The position numbers and the translations under genes were made by a program. Below are positions 33,517 to 41,526 of a stretch of DNA of 45,862 nt, piece by piece. How positions within the stretch are numbered: position 1 is the stretch's first letter; every line of letters begins with the position of its first letter. Origin of the DNA: an uncultured Porphyromonadaceae bacterium (GTDB taxonomy: Bacteria > Bacteroidota > Bacteroidia > Bacteroidales > Muribaculaceae); contig CABPYL010000023.1 of NCBI GenBank assembly GCA_902461565.1, positions 1 to 45,862 on the forward strand, given 5' to 3'. Below the pieces are notes generated by a model. The model was not told the DNA's origin, made no database searches, and saw nothing but the letters and a program-made list of their open reading frames with translations.

Positions 33517-34399
33517 GGCGCAGTATCGCCTGCCCTTGCTCCATATCGGCGCTCGTATCTTTAGCCAGTACTGCACCGGACGCCGCCATCCACTGCAAAT
33601 CGTAGTGTTCTATAAACTGCGTGGCTGCGAGGTGCCCCTTTATATCCATCGGTCTGAAAGCCGCGTTGCCTCCCGCATCGCCTTCCAGGAAAATGATATC
33701 ATAACCTCCGGCGCCGTCGGCAACGGTAGCGATGCGGTATTCCGCTCCCATCATGGCCTTCGTCCGGTCCACATCGCGGTCGAGATATTCCCAGAGGCCC
33801 TCGTGTGTATCCTCCGAAGCCTCTAAATACTCCCGCAAGGCCTGAAAATCGGCAAATTGCGCAATACGTACAGCAGGCCTGTGGCTGCTTATAATAAGAT
33901 TGTTTACAACTTTGTCTTTTTTCCTGTGCGCAAAGCCTAAGGAGCCTGGAACTTCATAGTCAAAATCTACCGGAACAGTCAGTTCCGGTGTGGCACTGCC
34001 CAAAGCGAGGTTAGCGCCTGACTCGTCAGCACTAAGCACCGCCGAAAAACACGTAGTGCCTTCGGTAGCGTATGTGAAGCATCCTTCTCCTGAAGTCTCG
34101 AGCGTCTCGGCTCCTTCGGAATCGATTTTATAGACAGCATAACGGCATCGGCTCAAGCCGGAGGCATCGGCCTCGGCGACCGGATCAGCGGAAATGTGGG
34201 CACGGCGCGCGGAACCGTCGGCTGCGGCATTCCACAGCAAACTGAAAACGAGTGGTCTGTTCCTGGCAACAGCCATACGCACATGATATTTCAGATTAAG
34301 GACAGGCTCACCGAGTTCGGTTAATTCAGTTGTATCGGCAGGAACAGAACCCCAACATGCCTCTGCTGCCAACAGAAATAATATGCAAAGCTTACGCAT
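33458..34399 (-). CDS. Secreted protein of unknown function
   Basis: I do not recognise a named family. The 313-residue protein starts with a signal peptide (MRKLCILFLLAAEACWG) and is otherwise soluble. The C-terminal third is the most structured-looking part: LWEYLDRDVDRTKAMMGAEY, YDIIFLEGDAG, then FRPMDIKGHLAATQFIEHYD and LNFPLQKSTLRFRRW. Its look is that of a beta-rich periplasmic or surface protein. The start at 34399 overlaps the miaA stop by 8 bp and gives a clean signal peptide, whereas starts further upstream lie inside miaA. It is the last gene of the DPP-IV operon and runs 59 bp into the convergent lipoprotein gene. Confidence 0.75.
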   Translation of the reverse strand: MRKLCILFLLAAEACWGSVPADTTELTELGEPVLNLKYHVRMAVARNRPLVFSLLWNAAADGSARRAHISADPVAEADASGLSRCRYAVYKIDSEGAETLETSGEGCFTYATEGTTCFSAVLSADESGANLALGSATPELTVPVDFDYEVPGSLGFAHRKKDKVVNNLIISSHRPAVRIAQFADFQALREYLEASEDTHEGLWEYLDRDVDRTKAMMGAEYRIATVADGAGGYDIIFLEGDAGGNAAFRPMDIKGHLAATQFIEHYDLQWMAASGAVLAKDTSADMEQGQAILRLNFPLQKSTLRFRRWHPNR

Positions 34400-35318
34400 C
34401 ATGCTTCTGCAGATTATCCACCGCCGCAAGGAACTCGGCATCGGGCATATCCCAGGGGAGCCAGTGGATGGTGAAACCACGCCGCTCCATGCCGCGGAAC
34501 CATGTCATCTGCCGCTTGGCAAACTGATGTATGGCGGTTTCGAGACCGGTGAACATCTCGTCGGCGGAGATTTGCCCTATAGCGTGGAGTGTGATGAATT
34601 TATACTCAAGACCGTAGTAAATAAGATCGTCCGGAGCGATTCCGCTGGCAAGGAGGCGATGTACTTCGGCAAGCATATCCTCCTGCTCGAAACGACGGTG
34701 CAAACGCTCGGAGATGAGCCTGCGCCTATCCTCGCGCGGGATATCGATTCCTATCACAACAGCATCGAGCGGCTGTGGATTGCGCGCCTGTTCGGATTCC
34801 GAGGGATGGGCAAGATAGTAATACTCTATCTCGATAGCGCGCAAGGCGCGGTGCACCGTATCCACATCGGTACTGTTGTGCAGGGTCTTCATTGTTGCGA
34901 GGATGGCAGTGAGTTCGGCAAGAGACTTACCTTCCAGCGACTTTCGCAGTGCTTCGTCGCGCGGCACCTCGGGCATAGCCACACCTTTCAGCAGCGACTC
35001 CACATACAGGCCTGTACCGCCCACGACCACCGGTACGCGTCCGCGGCCTTTGATATCGGCTATCGCCCGGCGTGCATCACGGAGGTATTCAAAAAGATTG
35101 TACTTGTATCCTGCCGGAGCCACATCTATCAGATGATACGGCACATCGGTACCATAGTCGGCCAGGTCCTTGCCCGTTCCTACATCCATGCCGCTGTACA
35201 CCTGTCGCGAGTCGGCGCTGACAATCTCACCGCCCAAATGTCGCGCCACAGCTACACCGCGGCGTGTTTTTCCGCACGCCGTAGGTCCTACAACGGCTAT
35301 CACGGGCATGTTCATCAT
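34392..35318 (-). CDS. miaA: tRNA dimethylallyltransferase
   Basis: MiaA adds a dimethylallyl group to A37 of tRNAs that read codons starting with U. The 308-residue product has the P-loop AVVGPTACGKT, the substrate-binding SADSRQVYSGMDVGTGK, VVVGGTGLYVESLLKG, and the tRNA-contacting C-terminal segments ITLHAIGQISADEMFTGL and QFAKRQMTWFRGM. I choose the ATG at 35318 because it overlaps the upstream stop as ATGA; an ATG directly after it (35315) is equally possible. The longer frame extends 36 residues into the preceding gene and looks spurious. The next gene overlaps the miaA stop by 8 bp. Confidence 0.94.
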   Translation of the reverse strand: MMNMPVIAVVGPTACGKTRRGVAVARHLGGEIVSADSRQVYSGMDVGTGKDLADYGTDVPYHLIDVAPAGYKYNLFEYLRDARRAIADIKGRGRVPVVVGGTGLYVESLLKGVAMPEVPRDEALRKSLEGKSLAELTAILATMKTLHNSTDVDTVHRALRAIEIEYYYLAHPSESEQARNPQPLDAVVIGIDIPREDRRRLISERLHRRFEQEDMLAEVHRLLASGIAPDDLIYYGLEYKFITLHAIGQISADEMFTGLETAIHQFAKRQMTWFRGMERRGFTIHWLPWDMPDAEFLAAVDNLQKHDA

Positions 35319-36646
35319 TGTGCCTGCTGTGTGTCGCTGCGGGCCAGCACACTGGTGATACGGTTCCAGAAACGGCGGAGACGATAGAAGTGCCTGTCCT
35401 CGTTGTTTCCGGCTACATCGAACCATGTTACATCGTCGAAATCGACATCCCAGTCAGGAAGATCGCGGAAACGGAATGTAGGGCGGTACTGGCGGATAGG
35501 ATATAGGCGCTTGCCGTTACGGTCGTATGTTTTCCACGCCATAGCGATTGTGTGTATACGGAAAATCTCGTTGGCAAGCACGGGAGACAATGAATTCGAG
35601 GCAAGTGCGCGGTCTATCATGTAAGCGTTGAACCATATATCGCCGTCACCGATATGGGTACGCCGGGTTTCGTCTATAAACGCAGTGTAATGGATAACAT
35701 TTGTGCCGCTTGCAAAACTGTCGTTGGTAAAACAGTACTTCATGTCGAATTCGGAAAGGCCGGTGATCTCCTCGAACATAAGACGCGCCTGCGGTTCACC
35801 TATGGATCTGGTACGGCTGACGACTATCTCGGCGGGAGTGTCCAGAACACCGTCGGGACCCTGATGCAGCAGCAGTTCATCGCCGCTGAAAATAAGGTAG
35901 CGCACAATGGTGCGGTTGCCGTTGTCGCCTTTCTCTACCCGCAGCGCGTCGTACAGCTTCTGCATATTGGAATAGCGCCCGTACATAAACAGAAGCGAGA
36001 CAAGGTAGACCGCCGTAGGCATTATGTTGAAGAAAAAGCGGTCGGGGTCGTTGAGGTCGGAGTTTATATACTTTGCAAAATAGTACCAGTACTCGATTGC
36101 GCCAAGACTTAGCGAGAGGAGCAGAAGGATGTACACCTGATAGCGTGTCTCGCGGAAGAAGAACGTGGCGGCTATGCTGTCGCCTGCATAAACGCCGTGC
36201 AGCCGCTGGCACAGCCGACAGTGGCGATCTCCGAAACCCATGTAGAGCCACACAACACACATTACCGCCGTTACCGGAAACACAATCAGCGATGTTATAA
36301 AGGGTATCTCCTCGTTGTACAGTTCCAGATGTATAACGGTAGGAACAAGCCAGTCGGTACACAGAATCACGATTATCAGCATAACCAACGCCGTTGCAAG
36401 CATAATGCGCGAGGCTATACGGATAACCAGCGAGCACTTGTTCACCACATTGCTCCAGTTCGATTTAAGCGCGGCAATAAGAAACCACGCCTCAAAAAGC
36501 GTGAGTATAGAAATAAGCACCTTGGGTATCCACAGCGACAGCAGCAGCGGCAAAGTGATGGCGCCGTAGGCCACGGCCCAGTTACGCCACAGCTCCTTCA
36601 GCAGATTGTCGGGATTGAAAATCCCTTTGTCAGACCGGTCCATCAT
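35315..36646 (-). CDS. Six-helix membrane protein with a Nudix-like cytoplasmic domain
   Basis: This 443-residue protein has six predicted membrane helices (about 26-40, 42-60, 82-96, 115-134, 171-186, 209-222), with a CRLC pair at 143-146 in the loop before the fifth. Residues 245-330 look like a Nudix fold: a first strand IVRYLIFSGDELLLHQ, a helix with ARLMFEEITGL, and a later strand NVIHYTAFID. The Nudix box is degenerate, with EExxG instead of EExG and the first glutamates unclear, so hydrolysis is uncertain. Ligand binding is the alternative. The gene begins 1 bp after the DPP-IV gene ends and overlaps miaA by ATGA. I know of no assigned function. Confidence 0.7.
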   Translation of the reverse strand: MMDRSDKGIFNPDNLLKELWRNWAVAYGAITLPLLLSLWIPKVLISILTLFEAWFLIAALKSNWSNVVNKCSLVIRIASRIMLATALVMLIIVILCTDWLVPTVIHLELYNEEIPFITSLIVFPVTAVMCVVWLYMGFGDRHCRLCQRLHGVYAGDSIAATFFFRETRYQVYILLLLSLSLGAIEYWYYFAKYINSDLNDPDRFFFNIMPTAVYLVSLLFMYGRYSNMQKLYDALRVEKGDNGNRTIVRYLIFSGDELLLHQGPDGVLDTPAEIVVSRTRSIGEPQARLMFEEITGLSEFDMKYCFTNDSFASGTNVIHYTAFIDETRRTHIGDGDIWFNAYMIDRALASNSLSPVLANEIFRIHTIAMAWKTYDRNGKRLYPIRQYRPTFRFRDLPDWDVDFDDVTWFDVAGNNEDRHFYRLRRFWNRITSVLARSDTQQAQ

Positions 36647-38842
36647 CTATCGCATTTGTTTGCTGAAGAAATCCAACATACGTGCATACACCACAGCGCG
36701 GGCGTTGCAGCCGTATATAGAATGATTCTTGTTCGGGAAAACGTACATATCGGAGAGGATACCGAGGCTCTGCAGGCGCGAAGTAAGCTGCAAGGCGTTG
36801 GCCGGATGAACGTTATCGTCCAACGTTCCGTACATGGTAAGCAGCGGGCATGCCAGATTGATGGCCCTTGGCAGTACCGACGAGCGGTTGTAACCCTCCT
36901 CGTTCTGCTGAGGGGTAAGCATATAACGCTCGGTGTACACAGTATCGTAGAAGCGCCAGTCGGTTACAGGCGCAACGGCCACAGCGGCGGCATAGGGACA
37001 TTCGGCGGCAGTGGCGCACATAAGCGCCTGATATCCGCCGTAGCTCCAGCCATAGATGCCGATACGTCTGGCGTCGACATACGGCAGCGACGCAACATAA
37101 CGCGCAGCGGCAACCTGGTCGATGGTCTCATAATGTCCCAGCTGCTTGTACACGGCTGTGCGGAAAGCGGCCCCGCGGCCACCTGTGCCGCGGCCGTCCA
37201 CGCATACGACTATATATCCTTTGGAAGCATAGTACTGCTCCCAGTCGAAAGTCCATTTGTTCAGAACCTGCTGCGAACCGGGGCCGCTGTACTGGCTCAT
37301 AATCACGGGATAAGGACGACTCGAGCTTAAATCGAGCGGTTTCACCATATAGCCGTTAAGCTCGATGCCGTCGTCGGAGCGCATGGTAAAGAATTCTTTG
37401 GTCTGAAGCTTGCCGACGGTTTCGGCAGCATATTTCCTGTTGTCCTGCAACACGCGTATCTGTTTGCCGTCCGGGCGGCAGAGGCCGGTTGCCGGAGGTG
37501 TTGTGATGTTGCTGTATGTAAGCGACATAGCGGTGCAACCGGGAGCGAACTCTGCGGAAGATGTACCGTCGGTGCGGCTTACAGGCGACACAACACCCTT
37601 CACATTCAGCTTATATACGGAGCGCTCCATCGGCGAGGGAGCGGCTGCCTGATAGTAATGGTTGCCTGCGGCATCGCTGCCATAATAGTCCGTAGCGTCA
37701 ATCTTTTCGGGGGTAATGGCACGGACCTTGGCACCGGCGTAGGAATATTCATAATACCGGGTATAACCGTCGGCGTCGGAAGCGACATAGAACGCCTTGT
37801 CGCCGAGCTTCAGGTTCTCGTAGCATATAGGTTCTATCCATGCTTTACTTTCGCCGACATATATCGACTTGGAAACCGTTGACTTCGGATTCACACGGAA
37901 AATCTCGTAGCGGTTCTGGTCGCGGTTAAGGGTAGCCACAATCAATGTGGACTCGTCGGGCCCGTACTCGGCACGCGGGATATAGTAGGGATTGCCGCTC
38001 GGAAATGTTATCTGCTTGGTTTTGCGCGTTTCCACATCGTAGCTGTGCAACGTAACGACGGAATTGGGCATTCCGGCCACGGGATACTTGTAGCTGAGCG
38101 TACCGGGATAGAATTCATATTGGTCGAGCGGATCGCAAGTGCCTTGGTAGATGGGAAGGGTGTACAGCGGCACCTCCGTCTCGTCGAAGCGGGCATACAC
38201 AAGCGTCAGATTATCCGGCGCCCACGACATTATCGAAGTAGTACTGAACTCCTCCTCGTAGGTCCAGTCTGTCGCTCCGTTGATAATGCTGCCGTACTTG
38301 CCGTCGGTGGTAACGGCAACCTCGGTGTCGTAGTCAAGTTTGGCAGCATACACATTGTTGTCGGCCACGAAAGCCACCATTCGCGAGTCGGGCGAGAACA
38401 GAGGGTCGCGCTGACGTTTGAACTGTTTGGACAGCGGCTTCAACAGGCGCGAGCGTACCTCATAAACATAGTACTCCGCCGTTTTGGAGCGGCGATAGAC
38501 CGGCTCGGAGTTACGCCACACCAACACTTTGCGTGCATCGGGACTTATTATAAAACCCTCGAAATCGGGTATTGTATTCTCTCGTGTGTAGCCTACATCG
38601 AAAAGCGTCTCAGCCTCCTTGCCTGTGGCAATATCTTTTACAATCAGCTTACGGCCATCGTCGCTACGTTGAACATAGCTCTTTCCGTCGGGCATAAAAG
38701 TGACATCGGCAGTCGCCGGAGAATTATCGGGATAGCAATAGGGTGCCAGTTCCGAGACGGCCGCATTGCGCATAGGTACAGCACCTTGCGCCACTCCGCA
38801 GGCCATCAGAAGTATTCCGGCTAATATGATATTTGTTTTCAT
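36647..38842 (-). CDS. Dipeptidyl peptidase IV (S9 family)
   Basis: DPP-IV removes N-terminal X-Pro or X-Ala dipeptides from peptides in the periplasm or at the surface. The 731-residue protein has a signal peptide (MKTNIILAGILLMACGVAQG), a DPPIV N-terminal beta-propeller (about 60-450) and an alpha/beta-hydrolase domain. The triad is S600 in GWSYGGY, D675 in GTLDDNVH and H707 in NKNHSIYG. The glutamates that hold the substrate amino terminus are in TYEEEF (E196-E198), which marks DPP-IV rather than oligopeptidases. It heads the minus-strand operon ending at 33458. Confidence 0.93.
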   Translation of the reverse strand: MKTNIILAGILLMACGVAQGAVPMRNAAVSELAPYCYPDNSPATADVTFMPDGKSYVQRSDDGRKLIVKDIATGKEAETLFDVGYTRENTIPDFEGFIISPDARKVLVWRNSEPVYRRSKTAEYYVYEVRSRLLKPLSKQFKRQRDPLFSPDSRMVAFVADNNVYAAKLDYDTEVAVTTDGKYGSIINGATDWTYEEEFSTTSIMSWAPDNLTLVYARFDETEVPLYTLPIYQGTCDPLDQYEFYPGTLSYKYPVAGMPNSVVTLHSYDVETRKTKQITFPSGNPYYIPRAEYGPDESTLIVATLNRDQNRYEIFRVNPKSTVSKSIYVGESKAWIEPICYENLKLGDKAFYVASDADGYTRYYEYSYAGAKVRAITPEKIDATDYYGSDAAGNHYYQAAAPSPMERSVYKLNVKGVVSPVSRTDGTSSAEFAPGCTAMSLTYSNITTPPATGLCRPDGKQIRVLQDNRKYAAETVGKLQTKEFFTMRSDDGIELNGYMVKPLDLSSSRPYPVIMSQYSGPGSQQVLNKWTFDWEQYYASKGYIVVCVDGRGTGGRGAAFRTAVYKQLGHYETIDQVAAARYVASLPYVDARRIGIYGWSYGGYQALMCATAAECPYAAAVAVAPVTDWRFYDTVYTERYMLTPQQNEEGYNRSSVLPRAINLACPLLTMYGTLDDNVHPANALQLTSRLQSLGILSDMYVFPNKNHSIYGCNARAVVYARMLDFFSKQMR

Positions 38843-38867
38843 AGTTGCGCTTTTGTGGATATTATCG

Positions 38868-38875
38868 CAAAATTA
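38868..38875 (-). promoter_or_regulatory. -7 element of the DPP-IV operon
   Basis: The complement reads TAATTTTG, 25 bp before the start codon. No -33 TTTG is seen at the expected distance. Confidence 0.5.
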
Positions 38876-38966
38876 AGGAAAATCGACGTATTTTCCCCCA
38901 CGCTCCCCCAATTAATTTCACTTTCCGCCCAAACCCGCTGCACAAACCCGCTGCAAACCCATTGCG

Positions 38967-39271
38967 TGCCGGAGGTATGCTATGGGCAAGCAAACCGCTC
39001 TCAACCCTGGAAACGCTGCGTTTTTCCCAGGGTATTGGGATGATATACATTTTTTCCCGACGCGAATACACTGACCGGCCATGCAACAGGAGTGTCGGTG
39101 TATTCCCTAAACGGGAAACATTATAGCTTCGTCTCGCCCTCCCCGTAAACGCCTAAAGGCTTTTTACGGGGTTGTGAGCGGCTTTCAGCCGCCTCGGCTT
39201 ACCTCCGGCAAGCACTAATTCATATATACAGCAACCGGAGGGGCTGTGCGGCGGCTCCTCCGGTTGTTTTT
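38967..39271 (+). ncRNA. Candidate structured RNA (or repeat element)
   Basis: TGCCGGAGGTA (38967-38977) is perfectly complementary to TACCTCCGGCA (39200-39210). Inside this closing stem are hairpins at 39004-39033 (ACCCTGG/CCAGGGT with an inner AAACG/CGTTT), 39053-39118 (TTTCCCG/CGGGAAA enclosing a 12-bp GAATACACTGAC/GTCGGTGTATTC stem with one G-T pair), 39141-39171 (CCCCGTAAA/TTTACGGGG with inner GCCT/AGGC) and 39178-39192 (GCGGCT/AGCCGC). A plus-oriented terminator follows. Strand is inferred from that terminator. No plus-strand promoter of the TAnnTTTG type is seen. It matches no RNA family I recognise. Confidence 0.35.
39232..39271 (+). terminator. Plus-oriented intrinsic terminator
   Basis: CAACCGGAGG (39232-39241) pairs with CCTCCGGTTG (39257-39266) over 10 bp, followed by TTTTTATATA on the plus strand. 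Read on the minus strand it also follows the tkt stop but lacks a T run, so it may serve tkt only weakly. Confidence 0.75.
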
Positions 39272-39286
39272 ATATAGGATTAGATT

Positions 39287-41320
39287 TTATCTGCCTAAGT
39301 AGGACATGACGCGGTTATAGACGGCGTCGGGGGTGAAGCCGAATTTCTCGTCGAGCACTTTGTAGGGTGCGGAGGCACCGAAGCGCTCCAGACCGTAGAT
39401 GCAACCGTCGGAACCGATTACCTCGCGGAGTGTGGAAGGTAGACCGGCTGTGAGGCCGAACGTGGGCTTGCCGGCGGGAATAATGCTGTTGCGGTAGTCC
39501 TCGGGCTGGTCGAGGAACAGACCGATGGAAGGTATAGAAGCTACGGAAGCTTTTACTCCTGCGGCCTCGAGCAGACCGGCCACCTTGCACAACAGCGATA
39601 CTTCAGAACCGTTACCAACAAGCGTGATATCGGCAGTGGCGGCGTTTCCAAGCACAGTATAGCCGCCGCGTTCTGTCTGGAGAGCGTCGGCATATCTGTT
39701 GCCGTTGGAGCTGGGTAGGTCGTCGACATCCTGACGGGTAAAAATCATCGCTGTAGGTGTCGCGGTATTGTCCATAGCCATCTTCCAGCATACGGTTGCC
39801 TCGGCAGCGTCGGCAGGACGGAGAACGAGCACCGAACGACGGCCCGAGAAGTTGCGCATCTGCTCCATCAGGCGTATCTGGGCCTCCTGCTCCACAGGTT
39901 CGTGGGTGGGACCATCCTCGCCTACGCGGAAAGCGTCGTGCGTCCATACATATTTAACGGGAAGCTCCTGCAGAGCGGCCATGCGCACGGCAGGCTTCAT
40001 ATAGTCGGAGAATACAAAGAAGGTACCGCAGGCAGCTATCATGCCACCATGCAGAACGATACCGTTCATAATAGATGCCATTGTCAGCTCGGCCACACCG
40101 GCATGGAGGAAAGCGCCGGAGAAGTCGCCGTGAGTGAGCGCGCCTGTTTCCTTGAGGAAAGCCTCGGTCTTGTCGCTATTGGCAAGATCGGCGCTGGAAA
40201 CAATCATGTTGCCTACTTTCTGGCCGAGAACCTTGAGCACATCGGCCGAAGCGGTGCGTGTGGCCACATTGGCTTTATGCACGATGGCGGCATAGTCGAT
40301 TTCGGGAAGTTTACCTTCAAGATAGCCTTTGAGCGTTGCTGCAGCCTCGGGATTGGCTTTCTCCCAAGCCTCATGGGCTTTGCGGCGTTCGGCAACGATA
40401 GCGCGCATACGCTCGGCGCGTTCGGCATATAGTTCCTTCACTTCGGGACGGATAACCCAAGGATCGGCGGGGTCGGCACCAAGGTTTCGCAGCGTTGCTT
40501 CGAGGTCGGCGCCGCTCTTGCTCAGGGGTTGGCCGTGAGTGCTGCACTGACCCTCGAAGTTGGAGCCGTCGGCCTTGACGACGCCGCGGCCCATAACGGT
40601 GTGCCCGAGAATAATGGTGGGTCGTTCCTTTTCGGCGATAGCCTTTTCGAGAGCGTCGGCGATGGCCACGGGGTCGGTACCGTCGCACTCGATGGTGTTC
40701 CAGTTCCAGGCGCGGTATTTGGCAAGCACATCCTCGCGGTCCACCTCGTCCACGAGTGTGGACAGCTGGACATCGTTGGCGTCGTAGAACATTATAAGGT
40801 TGCTCAGACCAAGATAGCCGGCTATTCGGCCTGCACCCTGCGATATTTCTTCCTGGATGCCGCCGTCGCTGATGAAAGCGTAGGTTTTGTGTGCTACGGT
40901 CTCACCGAAACGGGCAGCGAAGAAACGTTCGGCAATAGCGGCGCCGACAGCCATTGCATGGCCCTGTCCTAGAGGACCTGACGAATTTTCGATACCGCGT
41001 TCAATGCAGCGTTCAGGGTGTCCGGGCGTTACACTGCCCCACTGGCGAAACTGCTGCAGCTCCTCTATGCTGTAAAGGCCGCAAAGGGCGAGCACAGAAT
41101 AAAGCATCGGCGACTGGTGTCCCGGATCGAGGAACAAGCGGTCGCGCCAAGGCCATGTGGGATCGTCGGGGTCTGTTACTAAGAAACGGGAGTAGAGAAC
41201 GTTGATAAAATCGGAGCCGCCCATCGAGCCGCCGGGATGACCCGACTTGGCTTTCTCGACCATCATAGCCGCAAGCACGCGGATATTATCGGCTGCCGAA
41301 TTCATTTTCTTGATATCCAT
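39287..41320 (-). CDS. tkt: Transketolase
   Basis: Transketolase moves two-carbon units between sugar phosphates in the pentose phosphate pathway, using thiamine diphosphate. The 677-residue product has all three family domains. Visible landmarks are EKAKSGHPGGSMGGSDF, DPGHQSPMLYSVLALCG, GPLGQGHAMAVGAAIAERFF, the cofactor region AFISDGGIQEEISQG, and THDAFRVGEDGPTHEPVEQ in the pyrimidine domain. Near the C-terminus, SIPSIGLFLDQPEDYRNSI begins the transketolase C domain. I place the start at 41320 (MDIKKMNSAADNIRVLAA), like homologues; an in-frame ATG at 41359, 13 codons upstream and also downstream of the promoter, cannot be excluded. Confidence 0.95.
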   Translation of the reverse strand: MDIKKMNSAADNIRVLAAMMVEKAKSGHPGGSMGGSDFINVLYSRFLVTDPDDPTWPWRDRLFLDPGHQSPMLYSVLALCGLYSIEELQQFRQWGSVTPGHPERCIERGIENSSGPLGQGHAMAVGAAIAERFFAARFGETVAHKTYAFISDGGIQEEISQGAGRIAGYLGLSNLIMFYDANDVQLSTLVDEVDREDVLAKYRAWNWNTIECDGTDPVAIADALEKAIAEKERPTIILGHTVMGRGVVKADGSNFEGQCSTHGQPLSKSGADLEATLRNLGADPADPWVIRPEVKELYAERAERMRAIVAERRKAHEAWEKANPEAAATLKGYLEGKLPEIDYAAIVHKANVATRTASADVLKVLGQKVGNMIVSSADLANSDKTEAFLKETGALTHGDFSGAFLHAGVAELTMASIMNGIVLHGGMIAACGTFFVFSDYMKPAVRMAALQELPVKYVWTHDAFRVGEDGPTHEPVEQEAQIRLMEQMRNFSGRRSVLVLRPADAAEATVCWKMAMDNTATPTAMIFTRQDVDDLPSSNGNRYADALQTERGGYTVLGNAATADITLVGNGSEVSLLCKVAGLLEAAGVKASVASIPSIGLFLDQPEDYRNSIIPAGKPTFGLTAGLPSTLREVIGSDGCIYGLERFGASAPYKVLDEKFGFTPDAVYNRVMSYLGR

Positions 41321-41384
41321 ATCGTCAGTTTTGATAAATTGAGCATTGTTCGGACGCAAAGGAGAGCCAGCGTTAATTTTTTGG

Positions 41385-41416
41385 CAAAATTAAGGAATAT
41401 ACAGCTAAATTGCAAA
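41385..41416 (-). promoter_or_regulatory. Promoter of tkt
   Basis: On the minus strand, TTTG (complement of 41413-41416) and TAATTTTG (complement of 41385-41392) are 20 bp apart. The leader to the preferred start at 41320 is about 60 nt. Confidence 0.7.
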
Positions 41417-41438
41417 TTTACACAACGTCATAAATATG

Positions 41439-41484
41439 GAAAAACAAACACAAAGCCGGACAACCGAGTTCAGGCTATCCGGCT
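41439..41484 (-). terminator. Second terminator after the 1374-residue protein gene
   Basis: TCCGGCT (41478-41484) pairs with AGCCGGA (41454-41460). On the minus strand the stem is followed by TTGTGTTTGTTTTT. It insulates the tkt promoter immediately downstream. Confidence 0.75.
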
Positions 41485-41489
41485 CCGGG

Positions 41490-41516
41490 AAAAAGGATTT
41501 ACTGCTGCGGCAGTAA
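41490..41516 (-). terminator. First terminator after the 1374-residue protein gene
   Basis: TTACTGC (41499-41505) pairs with GCAGTAA (41510-41516) with a 4-nt loop. On the minus strand ATCCTTTTT follows. It lies 10 bp after the stop codon and is the first of a tandem pair. Confidence 0.65.
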
Positions 41517-41526
41517 CAATGTTTTT

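Larger units (their letters stand above)
38843..39286. other. 444-bp intergenic region rich in hairpins
   Basis: The left end carries the DPP-IV promoter. Then come a 13-bp tandem repeat (AAACCCGCTGCAC at 38931-38943, AAACCCGCTGCAA at 38944-38956), the structured element at 38967-39210 and a terminator at 39232-39271. No protein-coding frame looks real. Confidence 0.6.

Noticed and set aside
35319..35426. 36-residue N-terminal extension of miaA
   Set aside because: It lies entirely inside the preceding gene and is not like MiaA N-termini; the ATG at 35318 overlaps the upstream stop as ATGA.
39232..39271. Terminator for tkt on the minus strand
   Set aside because: The stem is in the right place, but the T run is on the plus strand only. 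It is listed as plus-oriented, with weak use by tkt possible.
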